Below are positions 1-8,374 of a stretch of DNA of 14,254 bases, one piece after another. Every line of letters starts with the position of its first letter. Within the stretch, counting starts at the first letter, position 1. Origin of the DNA: an uncultured Eubacteriales bacterium (GTDB lineage: Bacteria > Bacillota > Clostridia > Monoglobales > Monoglobaceae); contig UQOT01000052.1 of assembly GCA_900542675.1 (NCBI GenBank), positions 1 to 14,254 of the forward strand, read 5' to 3'. The position numbers were made by a program, and so were the translations under genes. Below the pieces are notes generated by a model. It worked only from the letters and a program-made list of their open reading frames with translations, made no database searches and was not told the origin of the DNA.

Positions 1-637
1 GCGGTATCTGAGCCTTGTACGCCTCCTGAATATCCTCACTGAGCTTATCGGTCATAGGCGTCCTAATAAATCCCGGTGCGATTGCGTTGCAGCGGATATT
101 GCGCGATGCAAGCTCCTTTGCAACCGACTTGGTAAGTCCGATAAGACCCGCCTTTGACGCTGAGTAGTTCGCCTGACCGGCATTGCCCATAACGCCCGAA
201 ACCGACGCCATATTTATTATGTTGCCGCACCTTTGCTTCATAAGCGTACGAGTTGCCGACTTTATCACATTAAACGCGCCCTTTAAGTTAACGGTCAGTA
301 CCGCGTCCCAATCAGACTCACTCATACGCATAATAAGATTGTCGCGCGTGATGCCCGCGTTGTTTACAATTACGTCAATACTGCCGAACTCGCTCTTTGC
401 AAAATCAATCAGCTTATCCGTATCATCAGGCTTTGATACATCGCCGAGTATGTATTTAGCGTCGCCGCCCAATGCCTTGATTTCATCGCAAACAGACTGA
501 ACGACCTCGTCCTGTCCTTCAATGTTTATGTCAAATACCACAACGTTTGCGCCCTCAGCGCCGAACTTTAAGGCAATTTCTCTGCCTATTCCTCTCGCGC
601 TTCCGGTTACGATAACGCACTTATCCTTAAATTCCAT
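1..637 (-). CDS. fabG: 3-oxoacyl-[ACP] reductase FabG (C-terminus cut by window edge)
   Basis: NADPH-dependent reductase of the type II fatty acid synthesis cycle, turning 3-oxoacyl-ACP into 3-hydroxyacyl-ACP in the cytosol. I translated it from an ATG at 635-637; 212 codons fit before the left edge, against about 247 for the family, so roughly 35 residues are missing. Visible short-chain dehydrogenase features are the TGSARGIG nucleotide-binding loop (residues 11-18), NNAG (92-95), and the catalytic Asn118, Ser145, Tyr158 and Lys162 (YSASK). The stretch NNAGITRDNL is typical of FabG rather than of other dehydrogenases. A strong GGAGGGG ribosome binding site lies in the 18-base gap after fabD, so it is the last visible gene of the fab operon. 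An acyl carrier protein or fabF may follow beyond the edge, but that is not visible. Confidence 0.96.
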   Translation of the reverse strand, partial: MEFKDKCVIVTGSARGIGREIALKFGAEGANVVVFDINIEGQDEVVQSVCDEIKALGGDAKYILGDVSKPDDTDKLIDFAKSEFGSIDVIVNNAGITRDNLIMRMSESDWDAVLTVNLKGAFNVIKSATRTLMKQRCGNIINMASVSGVMGNAGQANYSASKAGLIGLTKSVAKELASRNIRCNAIAPGFIRTPMTDKLSEDIQEAYKAQIP

Positions 638-655
638 TTCAAACCCCTCCCTATA

Positions 656-1588
656 CTAAATGCCGAGCGCCGACTTTGTCTTTTCAAGTGACGCCATATC
701 TTCTATGTTAAGTATCGTCTTTGTCTTGTCAATTCTCTTTACAAAACCGCTGAGCGCCTTGCCCGGTCCGAGCTCAATAAATGTATCGACGCCGTCGTCA
801 ATCATACGTCTGAGCGACTTTTCAAACAGTACCGACGATGAAACCTGACGAATAAGCAAATCCTTAATATCGTCCTTTGACTTTACATAATCGCCCGTCA
901 CGTTTGTAATAAGCGGAATTTTCATATCCGACACGTTAACGCCACTTAGCTCATTTGCAAGCTTTTCACCCGCGCCTCTGAGCATTGAGCAGTGGAACGG
1001 AGCCGATACGGGCATCAGCATAGCGCGCTTTGCGCCCTTATCCTTTGCAAGCTCGCACGCGTACTCAACAGCCGCCTTCTCGCCGGCAACGGTAATCTGT
1101 CCGGGGCAGTTAAAGTTTGCCGGTTCGCATATGCCCTTATTTGAAGCCTCGGCGCATATTGCACGCACCGTCTCCTCATCAAGAGCAATGATAGCCGCCA
1201 TTGCGCCCACGCCGAGCGGAACCTCCTCCTGCATATACTTGCCTCTCTTTTTAACAAGTCTTACCGCATCGGTATAATTTAGACTTCCCGAAGCCACGTG
1301 AGCGGTGTATTCACCGAGACTGAGACCCGCAACAACATCTGCCTTTATCCCCAATTCTTCGGCAACAGCAAGCGCAGCCGCAGACATCGTAAGTATCGCC
1401 GGCTGAGTATTCTCGGTAATCATAAGCGTATCGCTGTCGCCATTCCATATCATATCCTTAACGTCAAATCCGAGCGCCTCACTCGCCCGGTTGAACGTAT
1501 CGTCGGCAACCTTAAAATTCTCACAAAGTTCCTTGCCCATTCCTATGGCCTGAGCTCCCTGACCTGCAAACAAAAACGCTGTTTTCAT
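656..1588 (-). CDS. fabD: malonyl-CoA:ACP transacylase FabD
   Basis: Moves the malonyl group from CoA to acyl carrier protein, supplying the extender unit for fatty acid synthesis. The 310 residues match the usual length. The start shows the GQGAQ oxyanion-hole motif (residues 9-13). The nucleophile elbow reads GLSLGEY with catalytic Ser90; the usual His of GHSLGE is Leu here, a variant I recall as common in clostridial FabD. Arg115 (carboxylate binding) and His199 in APFHC complete the expected active site. The ATG has an AAAGGAGAG ribosome binding site at good spacing, 24 bases after fabK. It sits in order plsX-fabH-fabK-fabD-fabG and is presumably co-transcribed with them. Confidence 0.97.
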   Translation of the reverse strand: MKTAFLFAGQGAQAIGMGKELCENFKVADDTFNRASEALGFDVKDMIWNGDSDTLMITENTQPAILTMSAAALAVAEELGIKADVVAGLSLGEYTAHVASGSLNYTDAVRLVKKRGKYMQEEVPLGVGAMAAIIALDEETVRAICAEASNKGICEPANFNCPGQITVAGEKAAVEYACELAKDKGAKRAMLMPVSAPFHCSMLRGAGEKLANELSGVNVSDMKIPLITNVTGDYVKSKDDIKDLLIRQVSSSVLFEKSLRRMIDDGVDTFIELGPGKALSGFVKRIDKTKTILNIEDMASLEKTKSALGI

Positions 1589-1612
1589 TTAATGCTCTCC
1601 TTTATCTTTTGA

Positions 1613-2521
1613 TTAAAATTCAACTCCGTCAAAAAAGTCCTTCACTATATCGGCACACGGTTCGATTTTCTTAACCATTGCCGCGCTCTGACCTGCCATA
1701 AGCGAGCCCATATCGGTATCGCCCTCCTGGAATGCACGTCTTAGACCACCGACGCCGAGAGCCTCGATTTCCTCAAAAGGCGCGCCCTCTTTTTCAAGTC
1801 TCTGATATTCCTTTGTGAGCTTGTTTTTAAGCGCTCTGACCGGTGCGCCCGTTGAGCGTCCCGTAACTACCGCGTCTCTGTCCTTCGCCTTTATAACCGC
1901 TTGTTTGTAGTTATCGTGCGCAAGACATTCCGTCGAGCATAAGAAGCGCGTGCCGACCTGAATACCGTCCGCGCCAAGCGCAAACGCCGCGCGCGTACCT
2001 CTGCTGTCCGCGTATCCGCCCGCTGAAACAACCGGAATTGTCACCGCATCAACCACCTGCGGAGTCAAAACCATTGTGGTAAGCTCTCCGATATGACCGC
2101 CGGCCTCAGTGCCCTCTGCAATAACAGCATCAGCGCCCATTTTTTCCATACGCTTTGCCATGGCAACGCTTGCGACAACAGGCAAAACCTTAATTCCTGC
2201 AGCCTTTAGAGCTTCCATATACTTTCCGGGATTACCTGCGCCCGTTGCAACAACGGCGGGCTTTTCCTCGGTCAGCATTTCCATAATCTCATCCGCGTTC
2301 GGGTTCATAAGCATTACGTTAACGCCGAACGGCTTGTCGGTGAGCTCTCTCGCCTTCTTTATCTGCTCTCTCACAACGTCCGCCGGCGCACCGCCCGCAG
2401 CGATAAGTCCGAGACCTCCCGCATTCGAGACTGCAGCCGCAAGCTCAGCCGTAGCGACCCATGCCATTCCGCCTTGAATAATCGGGTACTCAATATTAAG
2501 CAACTCACAAATTCTGTTCAT
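1613..2521 (-). CDS. fabK: FMN-dependent enoyl-[ACP] reductase II FabK
   Basis: Flavoprotein that performs the last reduction of each elongation cycle, enoyl-ACP to acyl-ACP, using FMN and NAD(P)H. It belongs to the 2-nitropropane dioxygenase-like TIM barrel family, not the short-chain dehydrogenase FabI family. Seen in the sequence: the N-terminal IQGGMAWVA (residues 15-23), the glycine-rich NAGGLGLIAAGG, and EGTEAGGHIG with His143 in the place of the catalytic His of pneumococcal FabK, then the phosphate-binding SAGGYADSRG and GADGIQVGTRF. At 302 residues it is somewhat shorter than the streptococcal protein. Position between fabH and fabD supports FabK over a nitronate monooxygenase. The ATG has a GAGGAG site 8 bases upstream and a 20-base gap to fabH. 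Confidence 0.95.
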   Translation of the reverse strand: MNRICELLNIEYPIIQGGMAWVATAELAAAVSNAGGLGLIAAGGAPADVVREQIKKARELTDKPFGVNVMLMNPNADEIMEMLTEEKPAVVATGAGNPGKYMEALKAAGIKVLPVVASVAMAKRMEKMGADAVIAEGTEAGGHIGELTTMVLTPQVVDAVTIPVVSAGGYADSRGTRAAFALGADGIQVGTRFLCSTECLAHDNYKQAVIKAKDRDAVVTGRSTGAPVRALKNKLTKEYQRLEKEGAPFEEIEALGVGGLRRAFQEGDTDMGSLMAGQSAAMVKKIEPCADIVKDFFDGVEF

Positions 2522-2541
2522 AATAATTCTCCTCTGCTATA

Positions 2542-3531
2542 TTACAGTTCTATAAGCGCACTGCCCCACGTGAGGCCGCCGCCAAAGCCTACAATTACAA
2601 CCTTATCGCCTTTTTTTGCTCTGCCTTCCTCTATCGCCTCGCACAGCGCAATCGGCACGCACGCCGCCGACATATTTCCGTAGCGTTCAATTACATCTCC
2701 GTATACTCTGTCAGCGGTAAGCTTAAGACGCTTTCTTGCGCCCTCTATAATCCTTGTGTTTGCCTGATGCGGGATAACCAGCTTAATATCGTCCAAGCTG
2801 CATCCGACCTTCTCGGCAACCTCAAGCGTTGCGCTTGCCATTGTCTTAACGGCAAACTTAAACACCGTCTGACCGTCCATCCAAAGCGACAGATAATTGC
2901 CGAACGGTCTGCGCTCTTTATCCTCATCGGTAACCTTAAGTCCGCAGCAGGTCAGGCAGTTTCCCTGACCGCCGTCTGCGCCTATGACCGTATCCAAAAT
3001 TCCCGTCTTCTCTTCGGCCGCCGTATACACAACCGCCCCCGCACCGTCGCCGAACAGCACACAGGTCGCGCGGTCCTTGTATTCGGTAATCTTGGTCAAA
3101 GTATCCGCACCGACTACAAGTACATTCTTATACATTCCGCTGCCGATAAACTGGCTCGCAATCGAGCTTGCATATATAAATCCCGAGCACGCCGCGTTTA
3201 CATCAAACGCAGCTGCATTGACCGCTCCTATTTTACTTTGTACCAAACACGACACGGAAGGGGTGTACATATCAGGTGAAACCGTCGCTATAATTATAAG
3301 CTCAATATCCTCAGCCGTAAGTCCCGCATCCTTCAGTGCGTTTTCAGCAGCCTTTGCTGCCAAATCCGATGAAAATTCGTCCGCAGCGCTCATTCTGCGC
3401 TCTTTAACACCTACACGCTTTGTTATCCACTCGTCGCTTGTATCGACTATTTTTTCAAAATAAGCGTTGTCCAAAATCTTTTCGGGCAGGTACTTTCCGA
3501 CACCCGCCACCTTCGCATAAAATCTATTCAT
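2542..3531 (-). CDS. fabH: 3-oxoacyl-[ACP] synthase III FabH
   Basis: Starts fatty acid chains by condensing an acyl-CoA primer with malonyl-ACP. The 329 residues are full length. The thiolase-fold Cys-His-Asn triad is visible: Cys115 in AACSGF, His255 in HQAN and Asn286 in GNMSAA. Other family marks are the N-terminal VGKYLPEK, TSDEWITKRVGVKERR, FGDGAGA (160-166) and the C-terminal GFGGGLTWGS. The ATG is preceded by GAGGG at about 8 bases. It follows plsX after 48 bases, the usual plsX-fabH order of Bacillota. Primer preference (acetyl or branched) cannot be told from the sequence. Confidence 0.97.
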   Translation of the reverse strand: MNRFYAKVAGVGKYLPEKILDNAYFEKIVDTSDEWITKRVGVKERRMSAADEFSSDLAAKAAENALKDAGLTAEDIELIIIATVSPDMYTPSVSCLVQSKIGAVNAAAFDVNAACSGFIYASSIASQFIGSGMYKNVLVVGADTLTKITEYKDRATCVLFGDGAGAVVYTAAEEKTGILDTVIGADGGQGNCLTCCGLKVTDEDKERRPFGNYLSLWMDGQTVFKFAVKTMASATLEVAEKVGCSLDDIKLVIPHQANTRIIEGARKRLKLTADRVYGDVIERYGNMSAACVPIALCEAIEEGRAKKGDKVVIVGFGGGLTWGSALIEL

Positions 3532-3579
3532 AAAAAGACCCTCAATCTCTGACCGTTATAATTTTTGTCAAAAGCTATT

Positions 3580-4596
3580 CTACTCTGCCTCTTGATTACG
3601 GCTGCTTTCGTATTTATTTATATTCTCCGCGATAGTGTCAACCAGATTATTGTTAACCATCTCTATCGCCTGACGTATAGCGTGGTAAAACGCCTTGCCG
3701 TTTGAGCTGCCGTGCGCCTTGATTACCGGCTTGCACGCTCCCAAAATCGGTGCGCCGCCGTACTCGGTATAATCCATTGTCTTTGCAATTTCCTTTATAC
3801 CTCTCTTAACAAGTACAGCCGCCAGCTTCGACTTTAAGCTCTTAAAGAACAAACCTTTAAGATAGCCCTTAACAACAATACCCATACCCTCCATAAACTT
3901 CAGTATTACATTTCCGGTAAAGCCGTCGCAGACCACAACGTCCGCTGCGCCCTGCGGTATCTCTCTGCCTTCTATGTATCCGGTATAATTTACGGGTATT
4001 TCCTTGAGCATCCTGTGCGCCTCGTGTATTACTGGCGTTCCCTTTTCCTCCTCGGAGCCGATATTGACAAGTCCTATCTTCGGACGGTCATTCTTTAAAA
4101 TCTTCTCCATATAAATTGAGCCCATTATGGCAAACTGCTTTAAAAACGCAGCCGTACACTCGGCGTTTGCCCCGCCGTCTACCAGCAAAAAGCACCCCGC
4201 TGCGCTCGGCATAAGCGGAGCGAGCGCAACGCGCCGCACTCCTTTAATGCGCTTTACTATAAGCGTTGCTCCGGTAATCAGCGCACCCGTATTACCCGCG
4301 CTGACCAAAACATCTCCGTCGCCGTGATGCAGCATATCAAGCCCAACCCTTAACGAAGAATTCTTCTTCTGCCGTATTGCTGAGGTCGGCTCATCATCGC
4401 CGCTTATCACATCATCGGCATTTACGGTTTTTATATTATTTCCGCTGTATCCATACTTTTTGAGTAATTTTAAAATAACGTCCTCTTTGCCTACCAAGGT
4501 AATCGTCTCTTTAAAATCCCTCGCCGCCGATACGCAGCCCTTGACTATTTCATCAGGCGCATTATCGCCGCCCATAGCGTCTACAATTATATTCAT
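3580..4596 (-). CDS. plsX: phosphate acyltransferase PlsX
   Basis: Makes acyl-phosphate from acyl-ACP and phosphate, the donor for PlsY in phosphatidic acid synthesis; a soluble enzyme that associates with the membrane. The 338 residues are of normal length. The N-terminal VDAMGGDNAP signature (residues 5-14), SAGNTGALI (101-109), LVDGGAN and VCDGFTGN are hallmarks of the family. The ATG has an AAGGA site 9 bases upstream. It leads the fab cluster and is separated from pgsA by 147 bases, so it is probably the first gene of its own transcript, although I found no convincing promoter there. Confidence 0.97.
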   Translation of the reverse strand: MNIIVDAMGGDNAPDEIVKGCVSAARDFKETITLVGKEDVILKLLKKYGYSGNNIKTVNADDVISGDDEPTSAIRQKKNSSLRVGLDMLHHGDGDVLVSAGNTGALITGATLIVKRIKGVRRVALAPLMPSAAGCFLLVDGGANAECTAAFLKQFAIMGSIYMEKILKNDRPKIGLVNIGSEEEKGTPVIHEAHRMLKEIPVNYTGYIEGREIPQGAADVVVCDGFTGNVILKFMEGMGIVVKGYLKGLFFKSLKSKLAAVLVKRGIKEIAKTMDYTEYGGAPILGACKPVIKAHGSSNGKAFYHAIRQAIEMVNNNLVDTIAENINKYESSRNQEAE

Positions 4597-4743
4597 CTTC
4601 TCATTTCCTTAATCCGCGGCCTATATAATGTGTCAAATCATATCCGCATATTCTCTTATCTTTGAGCACTGTTCTCTATCTTCTTAAAGTTAATATAAAA
4701 CAAAGAAAATATCAATACCCGTAACACTTATGTAACAATACTG
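4597..4743 (-). other. pgsA-plsX intergenic region with TGTTAC cluster
   Basis: A 147-base A+T-rich gap ahead of plsX. On the minus strand, a 16-base perfect inverted repeat (GTAACA-GTAT-TGTTAC, plus coordinates 4732-4747) overlaps the pgsA stop codon, and another TGTTAC follows one helical turn (11 bases) later. There is no U-tract, so this is not a classical terminator. A weak promoter candidate is TTGATA, 17 bases, TAACTT downstream of the cluster. A TTGACA nearer plsX has no -10 at workable spacing before the ribosome binding site. No FapR-like operator was recognised. Confidence 0.4.
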
Positions 4744-5310
4744 TTACTTAAACGTTATTAAATCCTTGCTTTTATAGATATAATCCATCCCCGAGACAAC
4801 AGTAAGCACCAGTGACACAATCACGAGCAGCATAACCAAAAAGTTGCCGAAGCCGCCCGCAAGCGGGTCACGGTATGACATAACAATCTGATTAATTATC
4901 GCGACAATAATAAGCGCGAACTGAGATACCGTCTTAAGCTTGCCCCATGCGCTCGCGGGGATAACCTCGCCGCTCTCAAGCGCAAGCATACGCACGCCGG
5001 TCACGATAAGCTCACGCGCAATTATGATAATCAGTACCCACGCATTTATATAAGGCACGCCGCCCTGCATAAAGCATATAAGCGCCGCAAATACCAAAAG
5101 CTTATCCGCCATAGGATCCATCAGCTTTCCGAAGGTCGTAACGCTGCGAGTTCTGCGTGCAATTTGTCCGTCAAAATAATCCGTAACCGCCGCAAGACAA
5201 AATACAACGAGCGAAAAATAAAGTCCTGCTGTGCCGCAGCACAAAAACAACAGCATAAAAACCGGTATAAGTATAACTCTGAATAACGTCAGTTTGTTAG
5301 GTAAATTCAT
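4744..5310 (-). CDS. pgsA: CDP-diacylglycerol--glycerol-3-phosphate 3-phosphatidyltransferase PgsA
   Basis: Integral membrane enzyme making phosphatidylglycerol phosphate from CDP-diacylglycerol and glycerol-3-phosphate, the committed step to phosphatidylglycerol and cardiolipin. The CDP-alcohol phosphotransferase signature is complete: Asp44, Asp47-Gly48, Ala51-Arg52, Gly61, Asp65 and Asp69. The 188 residues are of family length, with hydrophobic segments around residues 8-25, 30-43, 70-85, 89-98, 127-145 and 153-175. Its ATG shares one base with the rimO stop (TAATG), and AAAGGAG lies just upstream inside rimO, which indicates translational coupling. Last gene of the recA-recX-rimO-pgsA transcript. 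Confidence 0.96.
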   Translation of the reverse strand: MNLPNKLTLFRVILIPVFMLLFLCCGTAGLYFSLVVFCLAAVTDYFDGQIARRTRSVTTFGKLMDPMADKLLVFAALICFMQGGVPYINAWVLIIIIARELIVTGVRMLALESGEVIPASAWGKLKTVSQFALIIVAIINQIVMSYRDPLAGGFGNFLVMLLVIVSLVLTVVSGMDYIYKSKDLITFK

Positions 5311-6659
5311 TACTCTCTCTCCTTTAAATGACCCATCAAGTCCATATCTATAGCTTCATCCACCGTGACATAAGCAAAATCGCCCGGATTTAAAACCTTA
5401 TCGGCTGTAAAGAACACCATTCCGTCTATCTCAACCGAGTCGGCATACGTCCTGCCGAAGTATCGCTTAATCACGGGATCTCTGCCCTCAACAAGCACAC
5501 TAACCGTGGTACCTACCTTCTTTAAATTATTTTCATCGTCAATCGCCGCCTGAGTCACCATAAGCATTTCCTGCCTGCGGCGTTTTTCCTCGTCCTCGAC
5601 TTGATTTTTCATACCGTACGCTGGCGTATCCTCCTCGCGCGAGTAGATAAACGCACCCATACGGTCAAACCTCGCCTCGGTCACAAAATCGCACAGCTCA
5701 TCGAACTCTTCCTCGGTCTCACCGGGAAATCCTACAATAAGCGATGTACGAATTACCGCGTCAGGAATTCGCGAACGAATTCGCTTCATCATATCAACAA
5801 TTTCCGCCTTGTTTGTGCGCCTGCCCATCAGCTTTAAAATTCTGTCATTGCAATGCTGGATAGGTATATCAAAATAATTGCAAAGCTTTTTTTCCCGCGC
5901 GAACACATCAATCAGTTCATCAGTCACAAGCTCGGGATAACAGTAGTGCACACGCACCCACTCAATACCGTCTATGCGGCACAGTTCACTCAAAAGCTGC
6001 GGCAGACGATACGCGCCGTATAAGTCTATGCCGTAGCGTGTTGTATCCTGCGCTATTACAATAATTTCTTTGACGCCGACATCCGCCATTTTCTGCGCCT
6101 CGGCAATAATATCCTCAATCTTTCTGCTGCGATAGTCTCCGCGTATCGACGGTATAACGCAGTATGTACAATGATTGCTGCAACCCTCGGCAATCTTTAA
6201 ATACGCCGTATACCCGGGCGTTGTGCGCACTCTGTCGTGCTCAAACATAAGCGGCGTTTCGGAGCAGTAAACCCTCTCGCCGCACTCGGGATCCGCGCCC
6301 CAAATCTCATTTATCTTATCGACAATCCTGTCAAACTCATTTGTTCCGATAACTAGGTCAACCTCGGGCATCTCGCTGATTATCTGCTCCTTATACCTCT
6401 GCGCCATACAGCCGGCAACAACAAGCAATTTCGCGCTGCCCTGCTTCTTGTACTCCGCCATCTCAAGAATACAATTTATCGACTCCACCCTTGCGTCCTC
6501 AATAAACGTGCAGGTATTCACGATTATTACATCGGCATCAGCTTCGTTCTCCCAAAGCTCAAAGCCGTTTTCGGTGAGGCACGCCATCATCTGCTCGCTG
6601 TCAATTAAATTCTTTGAACAGCCGAGCGAGACCACAGCGACCTTTTTTATATTCTGCAT
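5310..6659 (-). CDS. rimO: ribosomal protein S12 methylthiotransferase RimO
   Basis: Radical SAM enzyme with two iron-sulfur clusters that methylthiolates the conserved Asp of ribosomal protein S12. With the chosen start (449 residues) the N-terminal UPF0004 domain shows Cys14 in SLGCSKNLIDSE, Cys50 in NTCTF and Cys84 in AGCMAQR. The radical SAM cluster is Cys160, Cys164, Cys167 (CSNHCTYC), and a TRAM domain ends the protein. SLGCxKN and RGDYRSR point to RimO rather than MiaB or MtaB. An upstream in-frame ATG at 6692 would overlap recX by 23 bases and has no ribosome binding site; ATG at 6665 sits too close to AGGA. ATG at 6659 has AGGA 8 bases upstream and is preferred. It starts 10 bases after recX ends. 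Confidence 0.94.
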   Translation of the reverse strand: MQNIKKVAVVSLGCSKNLIDSEQMMACLTENGFELWENEADADVIIVNTCTFIEDARVESINCILEMAEYKKQGSAKLLVVAGCMAQRYKEQIISEMPEVDLVIGTNEFDRIVDKINEIWGADPECGERVYCSETPLMFEHDRVRTTPGYTAYLKIAEGCSNHCTYCVIPSIRGDYRSRKIEDIIAEAQKMADVGVKEIIVIAQDTTRYGIDLYGAYRLPQLLSELCRIDGIEWVRVHYCYPELVTDELIDVFAREKKLCNYFDIPIQHCNDRILKLMGRRTNKAEIVDMMKRIRSRIPDAVIRTSLIVGFPGETEEEFDELCDFVTEARFDRMGAFIYSREEDTPAYGMKNQVEDEEKRRRQEMLMVTQAAIDDENNLKKVGTTVSVLVEGRDPVIKRYFGRTYADSVEIDGMVFFTADKVLNPGDFAYVTVDEAIDMDLMGHLKERE

Positions 6660-6669
6660 TTCCATAATC

Positions 6670-7182
6670 CTACTCTTTAAAATCAAATTCATAGCCGGAC
6701 AATACTTCTCTTATCTCGCCGAGCGAATAGCCGCGGCGGGCAAGCATTGTACGGAATTTTTCATAATCCCTGCGTGTTTCTATAACGGTACGCTCAAGCC
6801 TCTGCTCTACAAACTCAGAAAGTGCCGCTATACAGTCCACTTCAGCCTTAGCCGCCGCGCGGTCGATAACACTCGCCGCAACGCCCTTGCGCATAAGCTC
6901 CTGCCTAATGCGATACATCCCCTTATAGCCTATATTCACCGCATCGGTAATATAGAACTCCGCATACAGTAAATCGTCTATCGCACCCTCAATAGTAAGC
7001 TGAAGTACAGCTTCCTCCGCAGCAGCTTCGGTATAGCCCTTTCTGCGCAGACGCTCAACAATTTCGTTCGCCGTATACATTCTTGACGACAAAAATCTTG
7101 CAGCGTACCTCTTCGCCTTTAAGACCTCTGCCGCGTCCGGCTCTTTATCGCTCTCCGCGCCGTAATTATCAAGATCTATCAT
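6670..7182 (-). CDS. recX: regulatory protein RecX
   Basis: Small helical protein that modulates RecA filament formation. The 170 residues show the three-helix repeat pattern of RecX: RYAARFLSSRMYTANEIVERL, then GYTEAAAEEAVLQLTIEGAIDDLLYAE, then IRQELMRKGVAASVID. The position directly after recA is the classical arrangement in Gram-positive bacteria and supports the call. ATG at 7182 is chosen; a TTG two codons earlier (7188) is also possible. Neither has a strong ribosome binding site, so with a gap of about 11 bases after recA its translation is probably coupled to recA and low. Confidence 0.9.
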   Translation of the reverse strand: MIDLDNYGAESDKEPDAAEVLKAKRYAARFLSSRMYTANEIVERLRRKGYTEAAAEEAVLQLTIEGAIDDLLYAEFYITDAVNIGYKGMYRIRQELMRKGVAASVIDRAAAKAEVDCIAALSEFVEQRLERTVIETRRDYEKFRTMLARRGYSLGEIREVLSGYEFDFKE

Positions 7183-7193
7183 AATCAATTATC

Positions 7194-8258
7194 TTATTTT
7201 TTCTTTTTCGGCTTCGCAAGTCCCGCAACCGGAGTATCATCGAACATCTGCTCATTCTCCTCGCCGAGCAGCGGCATACCGTTCGCCTCGCGAACCTTGT
7301 TTTCTATCTCGTCCAACAGCTCGGGCGTCTCCTTTAAAACCTTCTTAACGGTCTCGCGTCCCTGACCGAGCCTCTCGCCCTCATAGCTGAACCACGAGCC
7401 GCTCTTTTTGACGATATCAAGATTAACCGCGCAGTCGAGAACATCGCCCTCGCGCGAAATACCCTCGCCGTACATAATATCAAACTCCGCCTCTTTAAAC
7501 GGCGGTGCAACCTTATTCTTAACGACTTTTATCCTCGTCCTGTTTCCGACAACGTCACCGTCGGATTTGAGACCCTCTATACGTCTTACGTCAAGACGAA
7601 CAGAAGCGTAGAATTTAAGCGCACGTCCGCCCGCTGTCGTCTCGGGATTACCAAACATAACACCGACCTTCTCACGCAGCTGATTGATGAATATTGCGGT
7701 ACAGTTGGACTTTGAAATTATACCCGCAAGCTTTCTGAGTGCCTGTGACATAAGACGCGCCTGCAGACCCACATGGCTGTCGCCCATAAGTCCTTCAATC
7801 TCGGCTCTCGGTACAAGCGCCGCAACTGAGTCAACAACCACAACGTCAATCGCGCCGCTTCTTATAAGCTGCTCGGTAATCTCAAGCGCCTGCTCACCGG
7901 TATCCGGCTGAGATACGATAAGGTCGTCCACATTAACGCCGAGCGCCGCCGCATAAACGGGGTCAAGAGCATGCTCCGCATCGATAAATGCTGCCTCACC
8001 GCCTCTTTTCTGCACCTGCGCCGCAACGTGGAGCGCAACGGTCGTCTTACCCGACGACTCGGGACCGTATATTTCAATAATTCTGCCGCGCGGCAGACCG
8101 CCTATTCCAAGCGCAATATCCAGCGAAATTGAGCCTGTCGGAATAGCCTCAATCTCATTTCTGGGCTTGTCGCCCATACGCATAACCGCTCCCGTTCCGA
8201 AATCCTTTTCTATCTTCGACAAAGCAAGCTCAAGAGCCTTCTTTTTCTCCTCATTCAT
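7194..8258 (-). CDS. recA: recombinase RecA
   Basis: ATP-dependent strand exchange protein for homologous recombination and repair. The 354 residues are full length. Visible features: Walker A GPESSGKT (residues 65-72), catalytic Glu95 in DAEHALDP, Walker B VVVDS ending near Asp143, and the L2 region MFGNPETTAGGRALKFYAS. The C-terminus ends in a lysine run (KPKKKK) rather than the acidic tail of enterobacterial RecA. The open frame extends upstream to a TTG at 8291, but the extra 11 residues have no family match; ATG at 8258 gives the normal MNEEKKKALE start and has GGAG about 10 bases upstream. It is the first gene of recA-recX-rimO-pgsA. Confidence 0.99.
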   Translation of the reverse strand: MNEEKKKALELALSKIEKDFGTGAVMRMGDKPRNEIEAIPTGSISLDIALGIGGLPRGRIIEIYGPESSGKTTVALHVAAQVQKRGGEAAFIDAEHALDPVYAAALGVNVDDLIVSQPDTGEQALEITEQLIRSGAIDVVVVDSVAALVPRAEIEGLMGDSHVGLQARLMSQALRKLAGIISKSNCTAIFINQLREKVGVMFGNPETTAGGRALKFYASVRLDVRRIEGLKSDGDVVGNRTRIKVVKNKVAPPFKEAEFDIMYGEGISREGDVLDCAVNLDIVKKSGSWFSYEGERLGQGRETVKKVLKETPELLDEIENKVREANGMPLLGEENEQMFDDTPVAGLAKPKKKK

Positions 8259-8312
8259 AAACTGGTAACTCCGTTTCCTGAAATTTAACAAAAATGATTT
8301 TTATACATAAAT

Positions 8313-8341
8313 ATTATAAATTACCGTCATTACCATGTCAA
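8313..8341 (-). promoter_or_regulatory. consensus sigma-A promoter of recA
   Basis: On the minus strand TTGACA (plus 8336-8341), a 17-base spacer and TATAAT (plus 8313-8318): a perfect match to the housekeeping consensus, 54 bases before the recA ATG. I found no GAACNNNNGTTC LexA box in or around it. Confidence 0.9.
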
Positions 8342-8374
8342 GCATTTTTTAATTCTTATAACTCAAAGCACAAA

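Noticed and set aside
2767..3463. Long plus-strand open frames opposite fabH (and similar ones opposite fabK, rimO, cinA, thiI)
   Set aside because: They are shadows of strongly coding minus-strand genes with complete active sites, and have no recognisable products.
4600..4640. TTGACA near 4632-4637 (minus strand) as the plsX promoter
   Set aside because: The only -10 at workable spacing would overlap the ribosome binding site, leaving almost no leader.
6660..6692. Upstream start for rimO at 6692
   Set aside because: It would overlap recX by 23 bases, adds 11 residues unlike the family, and has no ribosome binding site.
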